A stretch of DNA of 64,000 nucleotides, from positions 1 to 64,000 of the forward strand of contig JBBIJO010000005.1 in assembly GCA_037445895.1 (NCBI GenBank), given 5' to 3'. Positions within the stretch are counted from its first letter, which is position 1; every line of letters starts with the position of its first letter. The translations under genes and the position numbers were made by a program. Of this stretch, positions 55,307 through 62,859 are shown in pieces. The notes under the pieces were generated by a model. That model searched no databases. It worked only from the letters and a program-made list of their open reading frames with translations, and had not been told where the DNA came from. Source of the DNA: JBBIJO01 sp037445895 (GTDB lineage Bacteria > Bacteroidota > Ignavibacteria > Kapaibacteriales > UBA2268).

Positions 55307-56416
55307 ATGGAAAAAGAAAATTGGGGCGGTTTCGAATGGGGAATTTTTTTATCCGTTTCTTTTATACTATTGTTCAGTTTAGCCGCAGTTTATAGTTCGA
55401 GTGCCGCAATAGCTGAATTTAGATTCGGTGCTACCGATATTTTTTTTCAAAATCAACTTCGAAATGTTTTAATTGCTTTTGCAACAATACTAATTTTTTA
55501 CAAAATTGATTACCACATTTGGAAAAAACTGGCAAAACCTTTATTATTTATATCAATCGGTGCTTTAATTGCAATTTTTTTTGTTGGGGTTACAATTAAA
55601 GGGGCAAATAGGTGGATAGATTTAGGATTTGTTAATTTTCAGCCCTCTGAACTTGCAAAATTTTCACTTGTTGTTTATATCGCAAAAATAATGGACGAAA
55701 GAGTTGAACTACTTAAAGAGTTCAAGTATGTATCGTTTCCTATTTTCTTTTGGACTTCGATAATTTGTGGGCTGATTGCTTTGCAACCCAACTTTTCATC
55801 GGCAAGTGTCGTCCTTTTTGTTGTTATTTCTCTTCTTCTTATTGGTATTGCGAAATTCAAGCATATATTTTGGTTTGGAATTACTTCGTTTACCCTTGCT
55901 GGAATCTTTGCAATTTCTGCCGAGTATCGTTTTAACCGATTAGTTTCTTTCTTTAATGCATTAACACACAATAATTACGATGTTAACTATCAAGGAAATC
56001 AAGCATTAATTGCTTTTAGCAATGGAGGGATTTTCGGGCTCGGACCGGGACAAAGCCGACAAAGCCAGCTTTTTCTGCCGGAATCTTACGGCGATTTCAT
56101 ATTCTCCATTATCGGCGAAGAATATGGATTTCTGGGACTAGTTGGATTATTGCTGATTTTTGCCTTCATTTTGTTTAAGATATATCGAGTAACAAAAATT
56201 GCACCCGACCGTTTCGGATTCTTTCTCTCCTCGGGAATTTTTCTATTAATTTCTTTTTATACGATAATAAACGCGATGGTTAATGTTGGGTTTCTCCCTA
56301 CTACTGGTTTGCCAATGCCTTTCATTAGCTACGGAGGAAGTGCAATAATAATTTACGGAATTTCAATCGGAATTATTTTGAATATTGCATCGCAAGAAAC
56401 AAACTATCGAAATTAG
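55307..56416 (+). CDS. rodA: Peptidoglycan polymerase of the RodA/FtsW family
   Basis: A 369-residue SEDS protein with about ten membrane helices. The frame opens at a TTG (55280), but ATG 55307 has the normal N-terminus. KGANRWIDLGFVNFQPSELAK, GGIFGLGPGQSRQSQLFLPESYGDFIFSIIGEEYGFLG and GLPMPFISYGGSA are the family's signature segments in order, including the catalytic aspartate loop (Asp of YGDF). FtsW and RodA are hard to separate; length and lack of a division-cluster context favour RodA. No PBP2 gene is adjacent. Confidence 0.8.
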   Translation: MEKENWGGFEWGIFLSVSFILLFSLAAVYSSSAAIAEFRFGATDIFFQNQLRNVLIAFATILIFYKIDYHIWKKLAKPLLFISIGALIAIFFVGVTIKGANRWIDLGFVNFQPSELAKFSLVVYIAKIMDERVELLKEFKYVSFPIFFWTSIICGLIALQPNFSSASVVLFVVISLLLIGIAKFKHIFWFGITSFTLAGIFAISAEYRFNRLVSFFNALTHNNYDVNYQGNQALIAFSNGGIFGLGPGQSRQSQLFLPESYGDFIFSIIGEEYGFLGLVGLLLIFAFILFKIYRVTKIAPDRFGFFLSSGIFLLISFYTIINAMVNVGFLPTTGLPMPFISYGGSAIIIYGISIGIILNIASQETNYRN

Positions 56417-56596
56417 ACTCTTATTTTTACCCACTTACAAAAAAACGATGAGACAAACAAAGCGAACAACCCCTAAATTCAGGCAGCAAAATCAACCCAT
56501 ATTTAATCTTAATTTGTTGCAAAAGGCAGAAGGATTTAGCATCATATATTTTACTCCACCATTGGATTCGTTTTTTAATATTTACTAAAATCGAAT

Positions 56597-56627
56597 TTTG
56601 AAATTTTAACTTTTAATTCTATATTTG
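56597..56627 (+). promoter_or_regulatory. Promoter of accD
   Basis: TTTG at 56597-56600, a 19-base spacer, and TATATTTG at 56620-56627 match the Bacteroidota consensus TTTG-N19-21-TAnnTTTG exactly. The accD ATG lies 26 bases on. The rest of the 56417-56596 gap is AT-rich with no supported gene; a 46-codon frame at 56448-56588 has no sign of being real. Confidence 0.65.
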
Positions 56628-56653
56628 TTTTGTAAAAAAAATGAATTTTCAAT

Positions 56654-57496
56654 ATGGTTTGGTTTTTAAGGTCGAAAGATAATATAGAAGGGAATAAACA
56701 AAAAGAAATGCCAGATGGGCTTTGGACTAAATGCCCATCGTGCAGCGAAATAATATTCAAAAAACAACTCGAAGAAAATCTATTCACCTGTCCTAAATGC
56801 AGTAACCATTTTCGAATCGGCGTTCGGGAATACATTTCGATTATTCTCGATGAGGATTCTTTCGTCGAAACTAACGCAAACATTATCTCCGACGACCCTC
56901 TTCAATTTTTCGATTCGAAGGCTTACACCCAAAGAATTGAACAATCTATCGACTCGACTGGTTTCAACGAAGCATTAATTACTGGATATGGAACAATCAA
57001 CGGTATCCCAGTTTCCACAGGTTTTATGTGTTTTACGTTTATTGGAGGAAGTATGGGTTCAGCCGTGGGAGAAAAGTTCTATCGTGCAGCTCGGTATAGC
57101 CTTGAACATTCTGCCCCTTTGATTATGGTTTGTGCATCGGGAGGTGCAAGAATGCAAGAGGCATCACTTTCTTTAATGCAAATGGGAAAAACCTCGGCAA
57201 TCTTAACCGAACTTGCCGAAGCAAGACTCCCCTACATTACGGTTCTTACAGATCCAACTACAGGAGGCGTTACAGCATCTTATGGTATGCTCGGAGATAT
57301 TATAATAGCCGAACCCAATGCTTTAATCGGTTTTGCTGGTCCACGTGTTATTGAGCAAACCATAAAGAGGAAACTACCTCCCAATTTTCAAAGAGCTGAG
57401 TTTTTACTCGAAAAAGGCTTTGTCGATATGGTTGTCGATCGCAAAGAATTAAAATCGACGTTAACTAAAATCCTTAAATGGATTTCAGAACAATAA
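56654..57496 (+). CDS. accD: Acetyl-CoA carboxylase carboxyltransferase subunit beta
   Basis: A 280-residue AccD, which with AccA transfers CO2 from biotin to acetyl-CoA in fatty-acid synthesis. The N-terminal zinc ribbon is intact (Cys27-x2-Cys30 and Cys46-x2-Cys49). The crotonase-like core has GFMCFTFIGGSMGSAVGEK (~115-135), SGGARMQEA, TDPTTGGVTASYGM and FAGPRVIEQT. The AccA, BioC or folC genes often nearby are not here. Its 3' end overlaps the following gene by 19 bases. Confidence 0.96.
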   Translation: MVWFLRSKDNIEGNKQKEMPDGLWTKCPSCSEIIFKKQLEENLFTCPKCSNHFRIGVREYISIILDEDSFVETNANIISDDPLQFFDSKAYTQRIEQSIDSTGFNEALITGYGTINGIPVSTGFMCFTFIGGSMGSAVGEKFYRAARYSLEHSAPLIMVCASGGARMQEASLSLMQMGKTSAILTELAEARLPYITVLTDPTTGGVTASYGMLGDIIIAEPNALIGFAGPRVIEQTIKRKLPPNFQRAEFLLEKGFVDMVVDRKELKSTLTKILKWISEQ

Positions 57497-58260
57497 TAGG
57501 AAGCATTTTAGCATTATGTTTTATAAACGCTTTCACTTTCTCAAAGCCAACCGAGAATCGGAATTTGTTCTACATTCGTGGAATTACGATTTATTACTCT
57601 TTTCCAATCAATCAAATTTCGTATGATTTCTTTGAAAACTATAGGACTTACTCGAAAACTAATGTAAGTGAATTTAAAATGAGAAATTTCCCAGGGATAA
57701 TCTTAGACATCGTAGTTCCGAATTCTTTAAGTTTCTCTATTAGTTTGGAATGGATAGGTTTAAAATTACACGATAGTTTCTATCGAAATCTGCAAATTTC
57801 CTATAATAATGGGCGAAGGGACTACAACGAAAATTTTAATTTCAACTTTTTCCCAGTTGCATATAACTTATTTATTTCGCCCTGGAAAACTGACTTCAAA
57901 ACATACTTTCGTTTTCAAATAGGATTATCGATTGACAAGGTTCGTTGGGAAGAATATATTCAATCGAATATTCCTAATGATTCAAAAGTCGGTTTAAGCG
58001 TTTACGAAAAGCAACAATTTAATCCTTTCTTATGCTTTTCGGCTGGTGTTCTTTTCCCCTTCGATATAAATGCAGACTCTTTGAAGTTTCTCGATAGTTT
58101 CTTTTTTGAATCTAAATTTAGCCTATCATATAGAAAGTTTAACATTTTCAGTTCTCTAGAGCAATCCGAAGGGGTCTCGTCTCGGGTTACAATTTTACCT
58201 TTCTTTATCGTTTTTAATTTAGGACTACGTTTTGATGTTTCTTCGTTCTTTCTTAATTAA
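57478..58260 (+). CDS. Predicted outer-membrane protein of unknown function
   Basis: A 260-residue protein with a hydrophobic signal region (IIGSILALCFINAFTFS) and a series of aromatic, alternating strands; the last residues (VFNLGLRFDVSSFFLN) look like a barrel's closing strand, though not with a terminal aromatic. No family recognised. It starts 19 bases inside accD. This overlap suggests cotranscription, but a functional link with fatty-acid synthesis is not evident. Homology to small barrel proteins would be the first test. Confidence 0.6.
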   Translation: MDFRTIIGSILALCFINAFTFSKPTENRNLFYIRGITIYYSFPINQISYDFFENYRTYSKTNVSEFKMRNFPGIILDIVVPNSLSFSISLEWIGLKLHDSFYRNLQISYNNGRRDYNENFNFNFFPVAYNLFISPWKTDFKTYFRFQIGLSIDKVRWEEYIQSNIPNDSKVGLSVYEKQQFNPFLCFSAGVLFPFDINADSLKFLDSFFFESKFSLSYRKFNIFSSLEQSEGVSSRVTILPFFIVFNLGLRFDVSSFFLN

Positions 58261-58295
58261 CAGTTTGTAAATGTTAAACAAAAGGAGTTCCTACA

Positions 58296-58583
58296 ATGCA
58301 AACCAAAGTAACTTTCAGGCATACCAAATCGACTCCAGACTTGCAACAAGCAGCTCTCGAAGCAGTAAAAAAGTTTACAAAATACTCCGATTCGATTACA
58401 AGCGCCAACGTTGAATTCATTGTTGACAACAACAGCAAGGTGCAATTCACATTAAATGTGCAAGGGAATACCCTCGTGGTCGAAGAAAGTTCCGAAGATT
58501 TTATGAAAAGCCTTCGAACAGCAACAGATAAAATGGTTCGACAATTAAAAAAACATAAAGAAAAGATGAATCATAGAAATTAA
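58296..58583 (+). CDS. hpf: Ribosome hibernation promoting factor (short HPF/RaiA type)
   Basis: A 95-residue protein with the HPF/RaiA fold: alternating beta strands and two helices, TRHTKSTPDL-like start, and a basic C-terminal helix DKMVRQLKKHKEKM. Short HPFs bind the decoding centre of idle ribosomes and, with RMF in some bacteria, cause dimerisation. Preceded by AAAGGAG at eight bases, the strongest ribosome site in this part, so it is probably well translated. A strong terminator follows. Confidence 0.88.
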   Translation: MQTKVTFRHTKSTPDLQQAALEAVKKFTKYSDSITSANVEFIVDNNSKVQFTLNVQGNTLVVEESSEDFMKSLRTATDKMVRQLKKHKEKMNHRN

Positions 58584-58602
58584 AATGTAAAACCACCAAG
58601 TT

Positions 58603-58640
58603 AAAGGGTTGCCCGAAAGAGGCAACCCTTTTGTTTTTGT
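58603..58640 (+). terminator. Terminator of hpf
   Basis: AAAGGGTTGCC (58603-58613) pairs perfectly with GGCAACCCTTT (58621-58631), loop CGAAAGA, followed by TGTTTTTGT. An 11-bp stem with U-tract, 20 bases after the stop. Confidence 0.9.
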
Positions 58641-58666
58641 CATTAGTAGCAATATTGTTAATTTAG
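58636..58666 (+). promoter_or_regulatory. Probable promoter of nuoF
   Basis: TTTG at 58636-58639 overlaps the hpf terminator's U-tract; after 19 bases comes TAATTTAG (58659-58666), one base off TAnnTTTG. Start codon at 58685. Confidence 0.5.
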
Positions 58667-58684
58667 ATTTTTTTGGAAATTTAT

Positions 58685-60016
58685 ATGAGTGAATATCCCA
58701 AATTGTTATTACCAGAAGTTGAAAATTTCCATAAGATTGATGTTTATCTTCAAAATGGAGGATATGAAATTTTTAAGTCTGCTTTGGAAAAATCCCCCGA
58801 CGAAATTATAAACGAAATGAAAAAATCAGGATTACGTGGACGCGGTGGAGCTTGTTTCCCAACGGGTTTGAAATGGTCGTTTATGCCTAAATCCAAAGAT
58901 ATTCCTAAGTTTCTTTGCGTCAATGGAGATGAATCCGAACCAGGTTCATTTAAAGATAGGCAAATTTTTGAGTTTAATCCTCACCAATTAATAGAGGGAA
59001 CATTAATTGCTGGTTACGCTATGGGTATTCAAACAGCATACATTTACATTCGCGGAGAATACCATAAGTGGATTAACCTAATGCAAAAAGCACTCGACGA
59101 TGCCTACGCACGCGGCTTTGTTGGGCCAAAGATGAAAGATATATTCGGAACAGATTATTCGATAAATATTTATATCCACAAAGGTGCCGGTGCCTACATT
59201 TGTGGCGAGGAGACTGCGCTAATGAACTCAATTGAGGGGGATCGAGGTTATCCAAGATTCAAACCTCCTTTTCCTGCTCAACGTGGACTTTGGGGTTACC
59301 CAACAACAATTAACAACGTTGAAACAATAACTGCCGTTCCTGCAATAATCAAAATGGGAGGCGAAGAATACGCAAAAATAGGAGTTCCAAAACACCCAGG
59401 AACCCTCCTATTTGGAGTAAGTGGACATATCGAAAAACCTGGGGTTTACGAACTCCCAACTGGTATTCCCTTGCAAGAGCTTATTTTTGGAATCTGCGGC
59501 GGAATTCCTAATGGTAAAATGCTCAAAGCTGTTATTCCCGGTGGTTCTTCGATGCCCCCACTTACCGCAGAAGAAGCAAAAGTTGCAAAGATGGACGAAG
59601 AATCTTTAAAAGAATTTGGGACACACATAGGCACTGGTGGTGTAATCGTTATGGACGAAACTACAGACATAGTAAAAGTTACATACAGAATTGCTCATTT
59701 TTACCATCACGAATCTTGCGGCCAATGCACGCCTTGCCGGGAAGGTTGTGGATGGATGGAAAAAATGCTTAAAAGAATTTACAAAGGTAACGCAACCATT
59801 CAAGATCTCGATATTCTTTACTCCGTTGCCGATAATATTGAAGGAAATACAATTTGCGCTCTCGGAGATGCAGCAGCCTGGCCAGTCAAAGGATTCCTAA
59901 CCAAATTCCGAAGTGAATTTGAAAAAAGAGTAAAGCATTCCCGAGATTTTGTTGCTCCTAACATTGTTCATAGTAAAAGGAAGAGTGCTGAGTTGCTCGT
60001 TGAACATAGAAATTAA
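58685..60016 (+). CDS. nuoF: NADH-quinone oxidoreductase subunit F
   Basis: NuoF binds NADH, FMN and the N3 [4Fe-4S] cluster in the peripheral arm of complex I. From ATG 58685 (a TTG at 58673 extends the frame) it is 443 residues. LRGRGGACFPTGLKWSFM (NADH/FMN-binding glycine-rich loop), CGEETALMNSIEG, and the cluster motif SCGQCTPCREG, followed by a later C (CALGD), are all present. nuoE and nuoG, usually adjacent, are not in this window; the upstream gene is hpf and the downstream gene is the convergent ychF. A hydrogenase or formate-dehydrogenase subunit of the same family cannot be ruled out. Confidence 0.9.
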   Translation: MSEYPKLLLPEVENFHKIDVYLQNGGYEIFKSALEKSPDEIINEMKKSGLRGRGGACFPTGLKWSFMPKSKDIPKFLCVNGDESEPGSFKDRQIFEFNPHQLIEGTLIAGYAMGIQTAYIYIRGEYHKWINLMQKALDDAYARGFVGPKMKDIFGTDYSINIYIHKGAGAYICGEETALMNSIEGDRGYPRFKPPFPAQRGLWGYPTTINNVETITAVPAIIKMGGEEYAKIGVPKHPGTLLFGVSGHIEKPGVYELPTGIPLQELIFGICGGIPNGKMLKAVIPGGSSMPPLTAEEAKVAKMDEESLKEFGTHIGTGGVIVMDETTDIVKVTYRIAHFYHHESCGQCTPCREGCGWMEKMLKRIYKGNATIQDLDILYSVADNIEGNTICALGDAAAWPVKGFLTKFRSEFEKRVKHSRDFVAPNIVHSKRKSAELLVEHRN

Positions 60017-61092
60017 CCGTGGCGAATATGCATTATATCGCCATCTTGAACAATATAATCTTTACCTTCAAGGCGAAATACCCCCTTTTCTTTGCATTTA
60101 GCAAATGAACCTAATGCTTCAAAATCCTTGAATGATACTACTTCGGCTCGTATAAACCTCTGAAAGAAATCAGTATGGATAACCCCAGCTGCTTCTTGGG
60201 CTGTCATCCCCTTTTTAATTGTCCAAGCTCGGCACTCATCCTCCCCAACGGTAAAAAATGAACGGAGACCAAGTAAATCATAAGCACTACGAAGCAAACG
60301 CGTCAAAGCAGATTCCTTCAATCCAAAATCCTTCATATAGAACACTTTTTCCTCCTCCTCGAGTTGGGCGAGTTCCATCTCGATTTTTGCAAAAAAGGGT
60401 TTAATCCTTATTTGCTTTCCCGAAAATTTTGCCCTAATCCCATTTACTATATTTTCTGCATTATTAATATCATTTTCGGACAAATTAACAGCAACAAGCA
60501 ATGGTTTCATTGTCAACATTTGATAGTTTTTATGAAGAAGCTCTTCTTCGCGACTCGTTTCCAATTCTCGAAGTGGTATACCATTTTGCAGAGCTTTGTT
60601 CCATCGCATAATGATTTCTTTTGTCTTTAGCAATTCTTCTCTACTTTTTTGTTTTTGGGCATCCTTTTCTAAACGTTCGAGTCGAGTTTCGATAAACGAC
60701 AAATCGAATAGTTCGATATCTTCGATAAACTCATTCAAATCGCGTAATATATCTACCGAACCTTTCGTATGCGGAACCGATTCGTCTTCGAAACCTCGCA
60801 CCACAAGAATAAAAGCATCAAACAGTTTCGCAACATTTGAAAACTGAGTGTTGAAAGTAGAAATCTCCGGATTAGAACTGCCCATAAAATCATCAATTTC
60901 TAATGTCGCATTTACCTTCTTTTTTGGATTAAAGACATCGGTTAGAAAGTCCAGCCTTTCGTCGGGAACTTTTATTACCGCTAATTCACCTTTCTTTTTC
61001 GGAGCACCCGCTAATTCCTCGCTGGAAGATATGAGAGCTTTAAAAAAGGAAGTTTTACCCGCAAAAGGAAGCCCAACAATTCCAATTTTCAT
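60013..61092 (-). CDS. ychF: YchF/OLA1-type ribosome-associated P-loop ATPase
   Basis: A 359-residue OBG-family protein. The N-terminal GIVGLPFAGKTSFFKAL is the Walker A (GxxxxGKT); NLSEND (around residue 205) replaces the GTP-specific NKxD, in line with the ATP preference of YchF. A helical arm (~130-185) and a C-terminal TGS domain (EAAGVIHTDFFQRFIRAEVV, ending HIRHG) complete it. YchF binds ribosomes and affects translation under stress. Its stop shares TTAA with the convergent nuoF. Divergent from thioredoxin by 134 bases. Confidence 0.96.
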   Translation of the reverse strand: MKIGIVGLPFAGKTSFFKALISSSEELAGAPKKKGELAVIKVPDERLDFLTDVFNPKKKVNATLEIDDFMGSSNPEISTFNTQFSNVAKLFDAFILVVRGFEDESVPHTKGSVDILRDLNEFIEDIELFDLSFIETRLERLEKDAQKQKSREELLKTKEIIMRWNKALQNGIPLRELETSREEELLHKNYQMLTMKPLLVAVNLSENDINNAENIVNGIRAKFSGKQIRIKPFFAKIEMELAQLEEEEKVFYMKDFGLKESALTRLLRSAYDLLGLRSFFTVGEDECRAWTIKKGMTAQEAAGVIHTDFFQRFIRAEVVSFKDFEALGSFAKCKEKGVFRLEGKDYIVQDGDIMHIRHG

Positions 61093-61226
61093 AAATTATT
61101 AAAATTTATTTAAAACAGCTTCAAAAATAAAAAATAATGCTTAATTTATTTTTTAAATAATTTGAAATAAACTATATGAATTTTCGTTTATATAATTGTC
61201 AATTTTAAAAATTTTTGGAGTTATCT

Positions 61227-61595
61227 ATGGAACAATTAACAAAAGAATCGTTTATTGAAAAGGTTTTTGACTACGAGAACAATAGTGAATGGTCTTTCAA
61301 AGGAACAAAACCTTGCATCATTGATTTTTATGCTGACTGGTGTGGACCGTGCAAGATGGTTTCGCCTATCCTCGAAGAACTCGACAAAGAATTTCAGGGG
61401 CAAATCGACTTTTACAAAGTTGATACTGATTCCGAACAAGAGTTAGCAATAGTGTTTGGAATTCGTTCTATTCCTTCGATTCTTTTCTGTCCTGTTAACG
61501 AAAATCCACGAATAGCAGTAGGAGCAATGCCAAAAGAATCTTTCGAACAAGCAATTGGGGACTTATTTAACGTAAAAAAACCGTTAATTAATTAA
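61227..61595 (+). CDS. trxA: Thioredoxin
   Basis: A 122-residue cytoplasmic thioredoxin. The active site is W38-C39-G40-P41-C42 (FYADWCGPCKM), with the cis-proline loop IRSIPSILFC and the usual beta-strand order. The frame opens at TTG 61215 but ATG 61227 follows GGAG. It is a general dithiol reductant; a specific partner is not shown. Between ychF (divergent) and mltB (convergent), with a terminator right after. Confidence 0.95.
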   Translation: MEQLTKESFIEKVFDYENNSEWSFKGTKPCIIDFYADWCGPCKMVSPILEELDKEFQGQIDFYKVDTDSEQELAIVFGIRSIPSILFCPVNENPRIAVGAMPKESFEQAIGDLFNVKKPLIN

Positions 61596-61617
61596 CATAA
61601 ATAATCGAGAGATGCCG

Positions 61618-61645
61618 CCCTGTTCGAATCGAACAGGGTTTTTTA
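61618..61645 (+). terminator. Terminator of the thioredoxin gene
   Basis: CCCTGTTC (61618-61625) pairs with GAACAGGG (61631-61638) around GAATC, followed by TTTTTT. Classical rho-independent form, 22 bases after the stop. Confidence 0.9.
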
Positions 61646-62560
61646 CTACGGTATTTTCCGAGCGATAAACAGAACACGAGCAACATAATCTTTGCTTCTA
61701 TTATAGCGAAACAAAGCATTAAAGCAAGCAGTTGAATCATTGTTTTTCCAACCATTCTGTTTTAGGAAATTACATACACTATAAATCGCATCCGAAACAT
61801 TAAAAAGGTTAACTTTACCATCGCCATCACCATCGAATCCATAGGCAAGATAACTCGAGGGGAGAAATTGTGGAATCCCAAAAGCTCCCGAAAAAGAACC
61901 AAAAAGCTCGAAAATATCAATCCCAGACCTTTTCCTTATTTTCAACAAAGCAATCAATTCATTTATAGCAAAAGCAGTTTTGTCATTTGCTCTTTTTTTC
62001 ATATAGTTCCAAAGTGAATCTACATTCAAAGAAGAATTTGCCGTTTGCTTAATTTCATTAAAATTTTTGTTGAAGATTTCTGGATTCGAAGACATAGACA
62101 TACTCAAAAAAACACTCAGCAAATGGTTTGTTCCTAAAACATCACCAAATTTAGTTTCGACCCAAAGAATCGAAACCACTATTTTGCGAGGAATTTCAAA
62201 TTTCTGCTCCGCCGATTTCAAAGTTACTGTATTGGTTTCGATAAATTCTTGAATTGCTTTCAAGGATTTGCTTTCAATGGTAAGTGGATATGGTTGGATA
62301 TTTTGTTGAACAACATTTACCTTTGTATATTTTTCGTTAAAATAAGTTTGATTATTGTTTATCAGTTGGAAAACACTTTCGGAGTCGATACCCCTCGAAA
62401 TAAGACTATCGACAACCGGTTTGAAAAATTTAAGCTTTTGATACTTCTTTGAACCGTTACCATTATGAGAAATAGGTTGCTTAATAGCAAAAAAACATAT
62501 TAATGAGAGAGAAACTACTTTTATTAATGGATGAACTTTGTTTATCTTGCTTAAAATCAT
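61646..62560 (-). CDS. Lytic murein transglycosylase (MltB-like)
   Basis: A 304-residue protein with an N-terminal membrane/signal segment (about residues 12-30). WVETKFG (catalytic Glu135), FGIPQFLPSSYLAYGFDGDGDG and YSVCNFLKQNGW form the SLT/MltB signature. It cleaves peptidoglycan to 1,6-anhydro-muropeptides. No obvious lipobox, so it may be periplasmic or membrane-anchored. Convergent with thioredoxin; upstream is a 299-base region that carries the PPDK promoter on the other strand. Confidence 0.92.
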   Translation of the reverse strand: MILSKINKVHPLIKVVSLSLICFFAIKQPISHNGNGSKKYQKLKFFKPVVDSLISRGIDSESVFQLINNNQTYFNEKYTKVNVVQQNIQPYPLTIESKSLKAIQEFIETNTVTLKSAEQKFEIPRKIVVSILWVETKFGDVLGTNHLLSVFLSMSMSSNPEIFNKNFNEIKQTANSSLNVDSLWNYMKKRANDKTAFAINELIALLKIRKRSGIDIFELFGSFSGAFGIPQFLPSSYLAYGFDGDGDGKVNLFNVSDAIYSVCNFLKQNGWKNNDSTACFNALFRYNRSKDYVARVLFIARKIP

Positions 62561-62792
62561 TTCTAATTCGAATTTCTATAAAAACTAACTTAACTTTTTT
62601 CCAAAAAATAAACACAATTGAATACTTTAATGACGTCTATTCAGTAATGTTTCGGAAATGCTTTATTCATCACCTAACAAAAGGCAGTTTTAATTAGAAA
62701 CATATTGCTAAAAATTGTAATAAAAGAACAGTATTATAGTATAATGCAAGTTAATTGACAATGTCAATATTTTTTACAAAATGGTTTTTATT

Positions 62793-62824
62793 TTTGAATT
62801 TTCACAAAACAATATTTAAGTTTG
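62793..62824 (+). promoter_or_regulatory. Promoter of the PPDK gene
   Basis: TTTG (62793-62796), 20-base spacer, TAAGTTTG (62817-62824): an exact match to the Bacteroidota consensus. Start codon at 62860, leaving a short leader with AAAGG ahead of the ATG. The rest of the gap 62561-62792 is AT-rich and I see no gene in it. Confidence 0.7.
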
Positions 62825-62859
62825 CATTTTATTTTACTCTAAAACTATAAAGGTTTATT

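Noticed and set aside
56448..56588. 46-codon ORF before accD
   Set aside because: No ribosome site, no recognisable domain, and it ends just before the accD promoter; probably chance.
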